DNA of 64,000 nucleotides from an uncultured Ruminococcus sp. (lineage in GTDB: Bacteria > Bacillota > Clostridia > Oscillospirales > Acutalibacteraceae), in the NCBI GenBank assembly GCA_902792115.1, contig CADAYJ010000001.1, positions 23,214 to 87,213 on the forward strand. Reading direction: 5' to 3'. The position numbers and the translations under genes are program-made. Positions 52,515 to 60,952 of the stretch are shown here, one piece after another. Under the pieces are notes generated by a model. It was not told the origin of the DNA and searched no databases. It saw nothing but the letters and a program-made list of their open reading frames with translations. Position 1 is the stretch's first letter. Each line of letters opens with the position of its first letter.

Positions 52515-55115
52515 CTATTCTCCTGCGTCTGCGCCGCCGTCTGCCGGTGCCGGTGCCGGTGCTGCGTCTGCTCCGCCGTCTGCCGCTGCCGCGTCACCGC
52601 CGGCTGCCGCGCCTCCGTCGTCAACAGGTGCCGGGGCGATGTCACCGCCGTTCTCGGTTGCCGGAGGCAATGCTGCGCCGCCGTCCACCGCTGCCGTGCC
52701 GTCTCCGGCTGCTGTGCCGTCTCCGGCTGCTGTTTCGTCGTCGTCCTCGTCGTAGTATCCGTCGTCGTAATCCTCGCCGTAGAGGTTTACGTTGTTGTTG
52801 TGCTGATAATACTGCTCATACTCGCCCGTCGCGGAGCTTGTAGCCTGAAGGCTTACGGTGTTCTGCGCGTCGTTTGCGTGTATCTCGCCCCACGTCTGAT
52901 ACGGCTCGTTGTAGCCGCCGTGATACGTGCAGTATTCGGGCAGATTGCTCTTGTTGTAGTAGCCGTAGTAACCGCCGCCGCAGCCGGTGTTTGCGAGAAG
53001 ACCGGTGTACGGGCAGTAGTGGCAGACGACAAGGTCGTCCGGGAAGGTGTATTCCTTGTGCTCCTTGCCGTTGAGATACTGCTCCATGAGTATCTTCCAG
53101 AGCTTCGTCGCGACTGTCGCGTCGGGAACGGTTTTCGGTGTATCGTAGCCCACCCAGATGGAAGCCGCCGCCCAAGGCGAGCAGCCGCAGAACCAGGAGT
53201 CGTTGTCGGCGTCCGTCGTACCGGTCTTGCCGATGATATCCCAGCCGTTAATTCTCGTCTCGCCGGCGTTCGTCGAGTGAGACGTCTGAATGTTGAAGTT
53301 GAGCAGGCGGTTCATGATAGCCGCCGTCTCCTCCGTAAGAGCCTGGATCGGATCCTGCTCACGGTTGTCGAAGATGATGTTGTCCTCGGTGTCCGTAACG
53401 TAGTAGTACGTATACGGCTTGTAAGCCTTGCCGCCGTTGCCGAGCAGCGTGTACGCCTTCGCCATTTCACGGACGGTAACACCGCCGTTGAAACCACCGA
53501 TCGCGAGACCTGCCGTGTTCTGTGAGTCGATCTCAAAATTGAGGTGGCTCCAGCCGAGCTTATTCGTGACGTAGTCGTACGCATAGCGCACGCCGTCGCT
53601 GCCGTTGGGATCGACCTGATTTACAAGCACCTGAGCAGGAGGACAGTTCGCGGACATCTCGAGAGCCGTCGGGAGAAGCATATCGCCGTAGAACGACATA
53701 TACCAGTTGTTAGGACCGGGGGCACCGGTATCCTGGAACCAGCCGTCGAGCGGAACGTCGTGTACGATCGAAGAATATGTGAGGTTGCCGTTGTTGATCG
53801 CGAGCGGATATGCCGTCACGCCCTTGATCGTAGAACCGGGCTGCAAAGCCGAATCGACTGCGCGGTTCCATTCGAGGTTTGCTTCCTTTTCCTTGTTGGA
53901 GCCGACGATCGCGATGATCTTGCCGTCGTAGTCCATCATACAGAAGCCGCACTGCAGCTCCGGATCGGCGAGGCCTGCGCCTGCCTTGAAGTAATTCTTT
54001 ATCGTGTTCTCTGCCTGCGTCTGAACGTCGAGATCCATTGCGCAGTAGACTTTAAGTCCCTCCGTGTAGATCTTGTTGGACGCAGCCTCCTCGCTGATGT
54101 CGAGGTACTCCGCGAGGTCGCTCTTGAGGTCGGAGAAGAGCGTGTCGATATACCAGTTCTGAATCTCCTCGATATCGACCTTCTCTGCCTCCTCGTCTAT
54201 GAAGCTGTTGGGATCCACGAACTGCATATTCGCAGATTCCGCCATAGCCGCGTCGTATTCCTCCTTCGTGATCTTCTCCTGCTGGTACATCTGATCGAGG
54301 ACAAGCTCGCGCCTCTCCTTGTTGTACTCGGGGAATACGAGGGGGTTGTATTTGCTCGGGTTCTGAGTGATGCCGACGATAGCAGCGCACTCAGCGAGCG
54401 AGAGATCCTTGACGTCCTTGTTGAAGTACGCCGTAGCCGCCGCCTGAATACCGTTGTTGTTACCGCCGAAGTTTACGGTGTTGAGGTACGCCTCCAGGAT
54501 CTCGTCCTTCGTGAACTCACGCTCGACGTTGAGCGCGCGGAAGATCTCCTTCAGCTTACGGTTGATTGAAACGTCGTTGTCGCCGGAAATATTCTTGATG
54601 AGCTGCTGTGTAAGCGTCGAACCACCGAACTGGCCGCTGCCGGTCGAAAGGCGGAAGATAGCGCCGCCGGTACGGTACCAGTCAACGCCGTGGTGCTCGT
54701 AGAAACGCTTATCCTCGATCGCGACGATCGCGTTCTTCATGTTTTCGGGGATATCGTCAAACGGAACCATTACGCGGTTTTCCGATGTATAAAGCTGCAT
54801 ATACTGCTGCGGATTGCCGTTCTTGTCGTACGTATATATATAGCTCGTCTCGTTGAGCTTTGCGCTGTGCAGGTCTATTCCGGTAGGCTCTCTGGCGATG
54901 CTCGCGATGTAGATCACCATAGAGATCCCGATGATGATGCCGGCGATGACAAGCACCATCAAAAGCGTGAGGATAACGCGCCAAACGAGCAGGAACGAGC
55001 CTTTCACGGCACTGCCGGCAGCACCGGCGATCTCCTTGCCCGCGCGCTCGCGCTTCTCTTTGTATTCATTGAAATCGCTGTAATCGGAGTAATCGGAAAT
55101 ATCGGTTCTTCTCAC
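52515..55115 (-). CDS. pbpA: Class A penicillin-binding protein (PBP1A type)
   Basis: 866 residues from GTG 55115, chosen for AAGGAGG at 55125-55130. A short acidic cytoplasmic tail (DISDYSDYSDF) is followed by a membrane helix (about 41-70), a glycosyltransferase domain (EDKRFYEHHGVDWYRTGGA, GGSTLTQQLIKN) and a transpeptidase domain with the serine in PGSTIKG (about 425) and KTGTT (about 630). The last ~75 residues are low-complexity Asp/Gly/Ala/Pro. The start is consistent with an extended -10 promoter at 55221-55216. It polymerises and crosslinks peptidoglycan. Symbol by similarity. Confidence 0.94.
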   Translation of the reverse strand: MRRTDISDYSDYSDFNEYKEKRERAGKEIAGAAGSAVKGSFLLVWRVILTLLMVLVIAGIIIGISMVIYIASIAREPTGIDLHSAKLNETSYIYTYDKNGNPQQYMQLYTSENRVMVPFDDIPENMKNAIVAIEDKRFYEHHGVDWYRTGGAIFRLSTGSGQFGGSTLTQQLIKNISGDNDVSINRKLKEIFRALNVEREFTKDEILEAYLNTVNFGGNNNGIQAAATAYFNKDVKDLSLAECAAIVGITQNPSKYNPLVFPEYNKERRELVLDQMYQQEKITKEEYDAAMAESANMQFVDPNSFIDEEAEKVDIEEIQNWYIDTLFSDLKSDLAEYLDISEEAASNKIYTEGLKVYCAMDLDVQTQAENTIKNYFKAGAGLADPELQCGFCMMDYDGKIIAIVGSNKEKEANLEWNRAVDSALQPGSTIKGVTAYPLAINNGNLTYSSIVHDVPLDGWFQDTGAPGPNNWYMSFYGDMLLPTALEMSANCPPAQVLVNQVDPNGSDGVRYAYDYVTNKLGWSHLNFEIDSQNTAGLAIGGFNGGVTVREMAKAYTLLGNGGKAYKPYTYYYVTDTEDNIIFDNREQDPIQALTEETAAIMNRLLNFNIQTSHSTNAGETRINGWDIIGKTGTTDADNDSWFCGCSPWAAASIWVGYDTPKTVPDATVATKLWKILMEQYLNGKEHKEYTFPDDLVVCHYCPYTGLLANTGCGGGYYGYYNKSNLPEYCTYHGGYNEPYQTWGEIHANDAQNTVSLQATSSATGEYEQYYQHNNNVNLYGEDYDDGYYDEDDDETAAGDGTAAGDGTAAVDGGAALPPATENGGDIAPAPVDDGGAAAGGDAAAADGGADAAPAPAPADGGADAGE
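52518..52745 (-). repeat. Low-complexity region coding the PBP1A tail
   Basis: Repeated GDGTAAGDGTAA and DGGA/APAP units in the protein arise from short G/C-rich tandem repeats. Such tails are common in clostridial PBP1A and vary by slippage. Confidence 0.7.
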
Positions 55116-55215
55116 TCTCTGAGACCTCCTTAATACGGGAAACTCCCGGTCTTTCAAAACGTGTGCGCTCGCCGTCTGCGGACGCACCATTCGATTTTCA
55201 CATACCAATGCGAAT

Positions 55216-55221
55216 ATTATA
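55216..55221 (-). promoter_or_regulatory. Extended -10 promoter of the PBP1A gene
   Basis: Minus strand TGG-TATAAT with a poor -35 (TTTATT, 17 bp upstream). The start site would be about 95 bp before the GTG. Confidence 0.55.
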
Positions 55222-55361
55222 CCATTTTCGGCGAAAAAAATAAATATACTAAACTCTCAAAAATTGGCAGATAAAATAATCTAATTGTGCAGTTTCACAC
55301 AATTTACCTGTATTAAAACATCATTTCGACGAAAAATAAAAGCAGCAACAGATCGGAGATG

Positions 55362-55661
55362 ATGAAATTGAAGAAGCTGCTTCTTGCCGCCGCGATCGCG
55401 CTGGCGCTTTGCTTCGCCGTAAGGGCTGCGGCGGAAAACGGCGGCAGCAAGCCTGCCGCGTCCGACTGCAACAGAACGTACATCTTCCGCGACGAGGGCG
55501 GTTACGTCGCCTGCTGCGAGCAGGGAGAGGACGAGCCGTTTCTTATAACGAACGTCCGCGTGACCGACCTCACGCCGAAGGATCGGCAAATGCTCTCGCA
55601 GGGCGTCAGCGTCCGCGGTGCGCGCGCAATGTCAAGGGCGCTTGAGGACTACACGTCATAA
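55362..55661 (+). CDS. BofC C-terminal domain-like exported protein
   Basis: 99 residues from ATG 55362 (ATG 55359 or TTG 55368 possible; GGAG is at 55355-55358). Signal peptide about 1-24 (LLLAAAIALALCFAVRAAA). The remaining domain, with YIFRDEGGYVACCEQGEDEP and LTPKDRQMLSQGVSV and a final LEDYTS, follows the BofC C-terminal pattern. BofC in Bacillus restrains SpoIVB signalling in sporulation; a short form like this is common in clostridia. Its 3' end overlaps the convergent FkbM gene by 6 bases. Confidence 0.75.
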   Translation: MKLKKLLLAAAIALALCFAVRAAAENGGSKPAASDCNRTYIFRDEGGYVACCEQGEDEPFLITNVRVTDLTPKDRQMLSQGVSVRGARAMSRALEDYTS

Positions 55662-56726
55662 CGTCTGCGAAGCCGTACAGTAAAGATTCGTCTCCCACGC
55701 CGGGACGTATTTGTGGTGGCGCAGGTATATCTTGTACGACGGCTGAAGCTCGTGTATCAGCAGCGGCAGCGTAAAAAGGTCGCCGGCGCGGTGGTACGCG
55801 GAGACGGAGAGCTTCGGGCTGCACCGTTCGAGAAGCCTTTTACAGCCGAGCAGCGTTTCCCTCTCGGCTCCCTCGACGTCCATCTTTATATACGACGCGC
55901 TCATCACAACGCTGTCAACGGCGCGCGCCTCAACGTCGTACCCGTCTTCGTCGATGCACGACATTCTGCCGCCGTTTCCGGAGAAGTGCAGCGTCGTGTT
56001 CTCGCTCCACGAGGCGTAAGGGCAGACCTTCAGGCCGTCGAGCGAGGAGTACTTGTATTCGAGCTTCGCGCGGTTCTTTCTGTCCGGCTCAAATGCCGTT
56101 ATTTTAGAGTACAGACCGCCCGTCTGAGCTAGGAACTCGGTGATCGTGTCGCCGTCGTACGCGCCGAGATCGACGTAGCGCTCGTTCTGCGAAAGCCTGA
56201 GAATATTTTCAAAGACCTCGCTTCTGTCCGTCTCGCAGCGGCGTAGAAGCTCGTAGCTGCCCGTAAGCTTCGCGTTCACGATATCCGCGAAGACGCTCCG
56301 GGAGGTATCGTCCGCAAGGAGCGAATACGCTTTTTCGATGCTGCTGCGGTTGGCTTCAAAGAAATCAAAGTCAAAGACGGCATTTCCGAAGAGCGGAACG
56401 TCCGGCACGAGAAGCGTATGCTCGCGCGACATTCCGTCGATGCGCTCCATCAGGTCGTCGCGGAATACTGCGAAGGCAAGAAGGATCACGAAGTCTTCGT
56501 AAAGGGAGCATATCTCGCTGTACCTCTTGACGCGAATGCCGCGGAAGCTGTGACCGCGGACGAACTCGTCGCTCGCGTAAATATCGCTGATCTCAACGCC
56601 GATGCGCACGCAGAGGTCAAATATCTTATCGGCTCCGTTGCCCATTCCGTAGACTACGATCGGGCGCGTTTCGCGCCTCAGACGCTCGGCAAGAGACTCC
56701 TCTCTCCCGACAAACAAGCTGTCCAT
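55656..56726 (-). CDS. FkbM family methyltransferase
   Basis: 356 residues from ATG 56726 (GGGGAG upstream). A first region (about 1-130) resembles the nucleotide-binding/sugar-like domain often fused to these enzymes (PIVVYGMGNGADKIFDL). The SAM domain has YVDLGAYDGDTITEF near residue 195, AFEPDRKNRAKLE and SYIKMDVEGAERETLLG, the FkbM Asp-Val-Glu motif. FkbM enzymes O-methylate sugars or lipids; the substrate is unknown. Confidence 0.88.
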   Translation of the reverse strand: MDSLFVGREESLAERLRRETRPIVVYGMGNGADKIFDLCVRIGVEISDIYASDEFVRGHSFRGIRVKRYSEICSLYEDFVILLAFAVFRDDLMERIDGMSREHTLLVPDVPLFGNAVFDFDFFEANRSSIEKAYSLLADDTSRSVFADIVNAKLTGSYELLRRCETDRSEVFENILRLSQNERYVDLGAYDGDTITEFLAQTGGLYSKITAFEPDRKNRAKLEYKYSSLDGLKVCPYASWSENTTLHFSGNGGRMSCIDEDGYDVEARAVDSVVMSASYIKMDVEGAERETLLGCKRLLERCSPKLSVSAYHRAGDLFTLPLLIHELQPSYKIYLRHHKYVPAWETNLYCTASQTL

Positions 56727-56813
56727 GCGTTCTCCCCATTCCTCCGGATTTTTTCCAAAACTGATTTTACAATACAAATTTTAAAAAACAATGACGATAG
56801 TATAAACTATTAC

Positions 56814-56844
56814 AAAAAAGACGCCGGAGAACTCCGTCCGGCGC
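56814..56844 (-). terminator. Terminator of the dockerin-protein gene
   Basis: ACGCCGGA (56821-56828) pairs with TCCGGCGC (56837-56844), followed on the minus strand by CTTTTTTG. A second stem (AGCGGACA/TGTCCGCT, 56855-56880) precedes it. Confidence 0.85.
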
Positions 56845-56938
56845 TAAAACAAAGAGCGGACACTCCGAAGAATGTCCGCTGTATTGTAGTCAAGCTATCG
56901 CATGCATTTATAACTCAACATTTAAGCTGAATCTTAAA

Positions 56939-57844
56939 TCAGATCTCAACCTCGATGTACTCAGGATTGAGCTTCTCAAGACCGATGGATGCTCTCAGAA
57001 CGAGGAGCGCGTCGTCGGAGTAAACTCCGTCGCCGTTTACATCTGCCTGAGCAGTCTGGATCTTATCAAACGTCTCCATTTCGAGCGAGTTTCTCAGGAT
57101 CAAGAGTGCATCATATGCTGTGAGAACGCCGTCGCCGTCAACGTCACCGTTGAGAACCTTCTTTGTGTTCTTCGGCTGATCGTCTGAATCCTTCGGCTGA
57201 TCGTCTGTATTCTTCGGCTGATCGTCCGTATTCTTAGGCTGATCGTCTGTGTCCTTCGGCTGATCGTCTGTGTCCTTCGGCTGATCGTCGGTAGCCTCGT
57301 CCGGAGTAGCCTCGTCCTTGGTTGCCTCGTCATACGTAGCCTGGTCATTGGTAGCCTGATCGTCAGTGTTCTTAGCCTGATCGTCCGTGCTGTTGTCAGC
57401 AGTGTCTGTCGTATCGTCTGTGTCAACAGCGTCGATCTTGGATACGACCTTGACAGTTACAATTGCAACGACGTTGCCGTTTGCATCTGTTACTGTGATC
57501 GTTACCTCGGAACCGTCTGCAACCGGTACATCGGGAGTATCCGGTGTAGCTTTAGAAGCCTGATCGTTAGTGTTTGCAGCGTCCGGAGTATCTGTTGTGT
57601 CCGTTGTGAGAACGAAAGCCTTGCTGTCAACTGTCTTGCCGTTTACTGCAACAGTTACATTGTCGTCAGTCTCGACTGTAACAACAGCGCCTGTCTCGTA
57701 CGTGCCGCCGTTTACTGCAAGCTCGCCGTTAACATAGATGATCTTGTTCTCGGCAGCTGCGGAAACAGAAAGCAGGGAAGCAACCATAAACACAGCAAGA
57801 ACCAGGCTTACGATACGCTTGTACGAAGTTTTCTTGTTCATCAT
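56939..57844 (-). CDS. Small secreted dockerin protein with repetitive linker
   Basis: 301 residues, AAGGAGG upstream. Signal peptide 1-31 (SVSAAA before EN). Residues 32-135 form a beta-like module with no family I recognise (IIYVNGELAVNGGTYETGAV, VTITVTDANGNVV). A Thr/Asp/Gln-rich linker follows with 7-residue repeats of the DDQPKxT type (about 190-235). The C-terminal type I dockerin (about 236-296) has GDVDGDGVLTAYDALLILR and ADVNGDGVYSDDALLVLR, both Ca2+ loops intact. It probably docks to the same scaffold as the amylase. Confidence 0.88.
   Translation of the reverse strand: MMNKKTSYKRIVSLVLAVFMVASLLSVSAAAENKIIYVNGELAVNGGTYETGAVVTVETDDNVTVAVNGKTVDSKAFVLTTDTTDTPDAANTNDQASKATPDTPDVPVADGSEVTITVTDANGNVVAIVTVKVVSKIDAVDTDDTTDTADNSTDDQAKNTDDQATNDQATYDEATKDEATPDEATDDQPKDTDDQPKDTDDQPKNTDDQPKNTDDQPKDSDDQPKNTKKVLNGDVDGDGVLTAYDALLILRNSLEMETFDKIQTAQADVNGDGVYSDDALLVLRASIGLEKLNPEYIEVEI
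57165..57310 (-). repeat. 21-bp tandem repeats coding the dockerin linker
   Basis: About six near-identical 21-bp units (core GGCTGATCGTCTGT on the plus strand), each coding DDQPKxT. A protein-coding tandem array, not a CRISPR. Confidence 0.85.
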
Positions 57845-57917
57845 ATTTTCCTCCTTGTGTTTTTCTTGTCCCCCTCACTTGCAGTTCAAGGCACAAGCAT
57901 TCTGTAAAAAACAAATT

Positions 57918-57948
57918 CATAACAAAATGCATGCTACTTTTTGTTATG
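57918..57948 (-). other. Hairpin at the 5' end of the dockerin-gene mRNA
   Basis: CATAACAAAA (57918-57927) and TTTTGTTATG (57939-57948) form a perfect 10-bp stem. The predicted start of transcription is near 57947, so the hairpin would begin at the first bases of the mRNA, where such stems protect transcripts from decay. Confidence 0.55.
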
Positions 57949-57953
57949 TGGAT

Positions 57954-57982
57954 ATTTTACCACAGTTTAAAATCAATTTCAA
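57954..57982 (-). promoter_or_regulatory. Promoter of the dockerin-protein gene
   Basis: Minus strand TTGAAA (57982-57977), 17 bp, TAAAAT (57959-57954). Confidence 0.8.
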
Positions 57983-58142
57983 TAGAATAATCTTCCAAAG
58001 AAATTCTTTCGTCGTTTAATATAAAGATATATATAATAATATCCGTTTTTTGTTAAATATTTAAGCCGTTGATACCATTATGACTAAAATTTAACATTTT
58101 ATATGCCATATTTTGCCGCATTTACATATACAATTTCAAACG

Positions 58143-58156
58143 TGAAAGCGCTCAAC
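58143..58156. promoter_or_regulatory. cre-like (CcpA) site upstream of the dockerin-protein gene
   Basis: TGAAAGCGCTCAAC fits the cre consensus TGWAANCGNTNWCA at all but the last two positions. It is about 160 bp upstream of the promoter, further than most repressing cre sites, so its role is uncertain. The rest of 57983-58275 is AT-rich with no gene I can support. Confidence 0.4.
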
Positions 58157-58275
58157 AACTGCCCGCAGTAAAACTTTTTGTGATTTTTTTGTGAATTTTG
58201 CTCAATAATTACCGAACTTTTTCTATACCCAAAGCGTAAAAAAAGGGACGTTTGGATAAAAAATGAAGAATATTC

Positions 58276-58316
58276 AAAAAAAATCCCCGCAGCTGCAGAT
58301 CTTTTACAGCCGCGGG
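58276..58316 (-). terminator. Terminator of gpmI
   Basis: CCCGCAGCTG (58286-58295) pairs with CAGCCGCGGG (58307-58316), followed on the minus strand by GATTTTTTTT. Confidence 0.88.
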
Positions 58317-58346
58317 ATGTGAATTATTTTATCATAGGAAAGAGTA

Positions 58347-59861
58347 TCACTTCTCGATCATGGAGGTTCCGCTCATCTCTGCGGGCTGCGGAATACCCAT
58401 GATTTCGAGCATTGTCGGGGCGATATCTGCAAGGCAGCCGCCCTTCCTCAGCTTGCAGGGATATCCGACGACGCAGAACGGAACGGGGTTCGTCGTATGA
58501 GCCGTGAACGGCGTGCCGTCCTCGGCGATCATCTTGTCGGCGTTGCCGTGATCCGCTGTAATAACGCTGACGCCGCCCTTCTTTGCGATCGCGTCCGTAA
58601 CTCTGCCGACGCACTCGTCAACTGCCTCAACAGCCTTCACAGCCGCTTCAAACACGCCCGTGTGACCGACCATGTCGCAGTTTGCGAAGTTGAGGATTAT
58701 CATATCGTACTTATCGCTCTCGATAGCGGCGACGCACTTGTCCGTGACCTCGTAAGCGCTCATTTCGGGCTGGAGGTCGTACGTTGCTACCTTCGGGGAG
58801 TTTACAAGGATCCTGTCCTCGCCTTCGTATACGTCCTCGATGCCGCCATTGAAGAAGAACGTTACGTGAGCGTACTTCTCCGTCTCGGCGATGCGAAGCT
58901 GCTGCTTTCCGAGGGAGGACATATACTGCCCGAGCGTATTCGTAAGCTCCTCCGGCTTGAATGCGATATCGACGTTCGGCATCGACTCGTCATACTGAGC
59001 GAAGCATACGAAATGGAGCGGGAAGAAGCCGTTTCTTCTCTCGAAGCCCTTGAAATCGGGATCCACAAAGGTTCTTGTGATCTGGCGCGCTCTGTCGGGA
59101 CGGAAGTTGAAGAAGATAAAGCTGTCGTTCGGCTTTACCGTGCCTTCCTTGTCTACGACGACCGGAACGACGAACTCGTCCGTAACGCCCTCGGCATACG
59201 AATTTTCAACTGCCTTTACGGGATCGCTGCACTCGACGCCCTCGCCGTATACCATAGCGGCGTAGCCCTTTTCGACTCTGTTCCAGTTAGAGTCACGATC
59301 CATCGTGTAGTAGCGTCCGGCGATCGTTGCGATCGAGCCGACGCCGATCTCCTTCGTCTTCTCAACAAGCTCCGCAACGTACTCCGCCGCGCTGGAGGGC
59401 GGAACGTCGCGCCCGTCGAGCAGGCAGTGGATATACACCTTCGTAAGTCCGCTGCGCTTTGCAAGCTCGAGCAGACCGTAGAGGTGCGTATTGTGGCTGT
59501 GAACGCCGCCCGGCGAGAGAAGCCCCATCAGGTGGAGCGCGGAGTCGTTTTTCCTGCAGTTCTCGATTGCTGCCGTGAGCGCCTCGTTCGCGAAGAAATC
59601 GCCGTCATTGATAGACTTCGTGATCCTCGTCAGCATCTGATAAACGATCCTGCCGGCGCCCATATTCGTATGACCGACCTCACTGTTGCCCATCTGTCCG
59701 TCAGGAAGACCGACGTCCATACCGGACGCGCCGATCTGAGTCGTCGGATTCTCCGAGAAAAGGCGGTCGAGATTCGGCTTCTTGGCTGCGAGAATCGCGT
59801 TGCCCTTCTCCTCGCCGATGCCGTAGCCGTCCATGATTATTAAAATTGTAGGTTTTTTCAT
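58347..59861 (-). CDS. gpmI: 2,3-bisphosphoglycerate-independent phosphoglycerate mutase
   Basis: 504 residues, interconverting 3- and 2-phosphoglycerate. Alkaline-phosphatase superfamily: metal site MDGYGIG near residue 10, phosphoserine Ser60 in QMGNSEVGH, GRYYTMDRD, FRPDRARQ and ITADHGNADKM near the C terminus. Last gene of the pgk-tpiA-gpmI run, separated from tpiA by a probable MITE. Confidence 0.96.
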   Translation of the reverse strand: MKKPTILIIMDGYGIGEEKGNAILAAKKPNLDRLFSENPTTQIGASGMDVGLPDGQMGNSEVGHTNMGAGRIVYQMLTRITKSINDGDFFANEALTAAIENCRKNDSALHLMGLLSPGGVHSHNTHLYGLLELAKRSGLTKVYIHCLLDGRDVPPSSAAEYVAELVEKTKEIGVGSIATIAGRYYTMDRDSNWNRVEKGYAAMVYGEGVECSDPVKAVENSYAEGVTDEFVVPVVVDKEGTVKPNDSFIFFNFRPDRARQITRTFVDPDFKGFERRNGFFPLHFVCFAQYDESMPNVDIAFKPEELTNTLGQYMSSLGKQQLRIAETEKYAHVTFFFNGGIEDVYEGEDRILVNSPKVATYDLQPEMSAYEVTDKCVAAIESDKYDMIILNFANCDMVGHTGVFEAAVKAVEAVDECVGRVTDAIAKKGGVSVITADHGNADKMIAEDGTPFTAHTTNPVPFCVVGYPCKLRKGGCLADIAPTMLEIMGIPQPAEMSGTSMIEK

Positions 59862-59879
59862 ATTAACACCCTTTTTGTC

Positions 59880-60094
59880 AGTGTGGAGTTTGTAGTGTGC
59901 AGTGTGTAATCACTGTTCTTTTGTCAGATAATCAGTTTCATGCAAAAGCTCAAGCCGATAAAGTGTTTCCGATGTTTCTTTCAAGGCTGCATAGAGCTTT
60001 GCTGAAAACCCTTCCTGCTGATTGCAAAATTACCTTCTGTAATATTTGCCCCAGCGTCTTACATCTTAACTACACACTACAACCCTACACATTA
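59880..60094. mobile_element. Putative MITE between gpmI and tpiA
   Basis: The ends are imperfect inverted repeats: the left end AGTGTGGAGTTTGTAGTGTG (59880-59899) and, reverse-complemented, the right end TTGTAGTGTGTAGT near 60069-60082 share the core TTGTAGTGTG. The 215-bp interior has no gene and interrupts an otherwise tight glycolytic cluster. A matching end copy lies at 35545-35562. No transposase is present, so it would need one in trans. Confidence 0.6.
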
Positions 60095-60096
60095 GT

Positions 60097-60864
60097 TTAA
60101 ACGCTTGCCGCCTTGACGATAGCCGCGAACTTCTCAGCTACGAGGGATGCGCCGCCGATGAGACCGCCGTCTACGTTCTCCTTGGAAAGAAGCTCAGCGG
60201 CGTTTGCGTCGTTCATGGAGCCGCCGTACTGGATCGTTACGCCGTCTGCTACGTCCTGGCTGTACAGCTTTGCGAGAGTCGCTCTGATGAACGCGCAGAC
60301 CTCCTCAGCCTGGTCGGCAGTCGCCGTCTTGCCTGTGCCGATAGCCCATACCGGCTCGTAAGCGATAACGACATTCTTCATATCCTCAGCCGTTACATCA
60401 AAGAAATCGAGCTTGATCTGGCGAGCGATGACCTCCTCCGTGATGTTGCACTCACGCTCCCAGAGAAGCTCGCCGACGCATACGATCGGCTTGAGGCCTG
60501 CCTTAAGAACAGCCTTTGTGCGCTTGTTTACCGTCTCGTCCGTCTCGCCGAAATACTGGCGGCGCTCGCTGTGGCCGAGGACGACGTACTCTGCGCCGAC
60601 CTCCTTGAGCATACCTGTGGAGATCTCGCCTGTAAATGCGCCCTTCTCCTCCCAGTGAGCGTTCTCTGCGCCGATCTTGATGTTTGTGCCCTTAACAGCC
60701 TCAACAGCCGTTGTGAGGTCAACGTAAGGTACGCAGGCTACGACCTCGCAGTCAGCGTCCTTTACGAGCGGTGCGATCTCGTTAAGAAGAGCCTTCGCCT
60801 CGCTCGGAGTCTTGTTCATTTTCCAGTTGCCGGCAATTACTGCCTTTCTGAGTGCCTTGTTCAT
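60097..60864 (-). CDS. tpiA: Triosephosphate isomerase
   Basis: 255 residues. Lys15 in GNWKMNK, the catalytic His in LGHSERRQYFGE near residue 97 and Glu in AYEPVWAIGTGKTA near 170 are present, plus GGSMNDANAAEL for phosphate binding. It follows pgk by 88 bp. Confidence 0.97.
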   Translation of the reverse strand: MNKALRKAVIAGNWKMNKTPSEAKALLNEIAPLVKDADCEVVACVPYVDLTTAVEAVKGTNIKIGAENAHWEEKGAFTGEISTGMLKEVGAEYVVLGHSERRQYFGETDETVNKRTKAVLKAGLKPIVCVGELLWERECNITEEVIARQIKLDFFDVTAEDMKNVVIAYEPVWAIGTGKTATADQAEEVCAFIRATLAKLYSQDVADGVTIQYGGSMNDANAAELLSKENVDGGLIGGASLVAEKFAAIVKAASV

Positions 60865-60952
60865 AATATAAACTTCCTTTCCTACATTTTATTAATGAAG
60901 CAAGGCGAAGCCGATAACTTCGCCCTGCAGCCTGTTCTGAAACGTCTGTTGA

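Noticed and set aside
55283..55304. AATTGTG-N8-CACAATT dyad between the PBP1A and BofC-like genes, similar to Rex or lac-type operators
   Set aside because: Inner positions do not fit the Rex consensus and no regulated redox gene is adjacent; kept only as a weak dyad.
57165..57310. Regular repeats resembling a CRISPR array
   Set aside because: The 21-bp units are contiguous, in frame and code the dockerin linker; there are no unique spacers.
58050..58067. TTGTTAAATATTTAAGCC as a Rex site upstream of the dockerin gene
   Set aside because: Only the left half matches; the right half lacks the ACAA end, and the region is AT-rich, so chance is likely.
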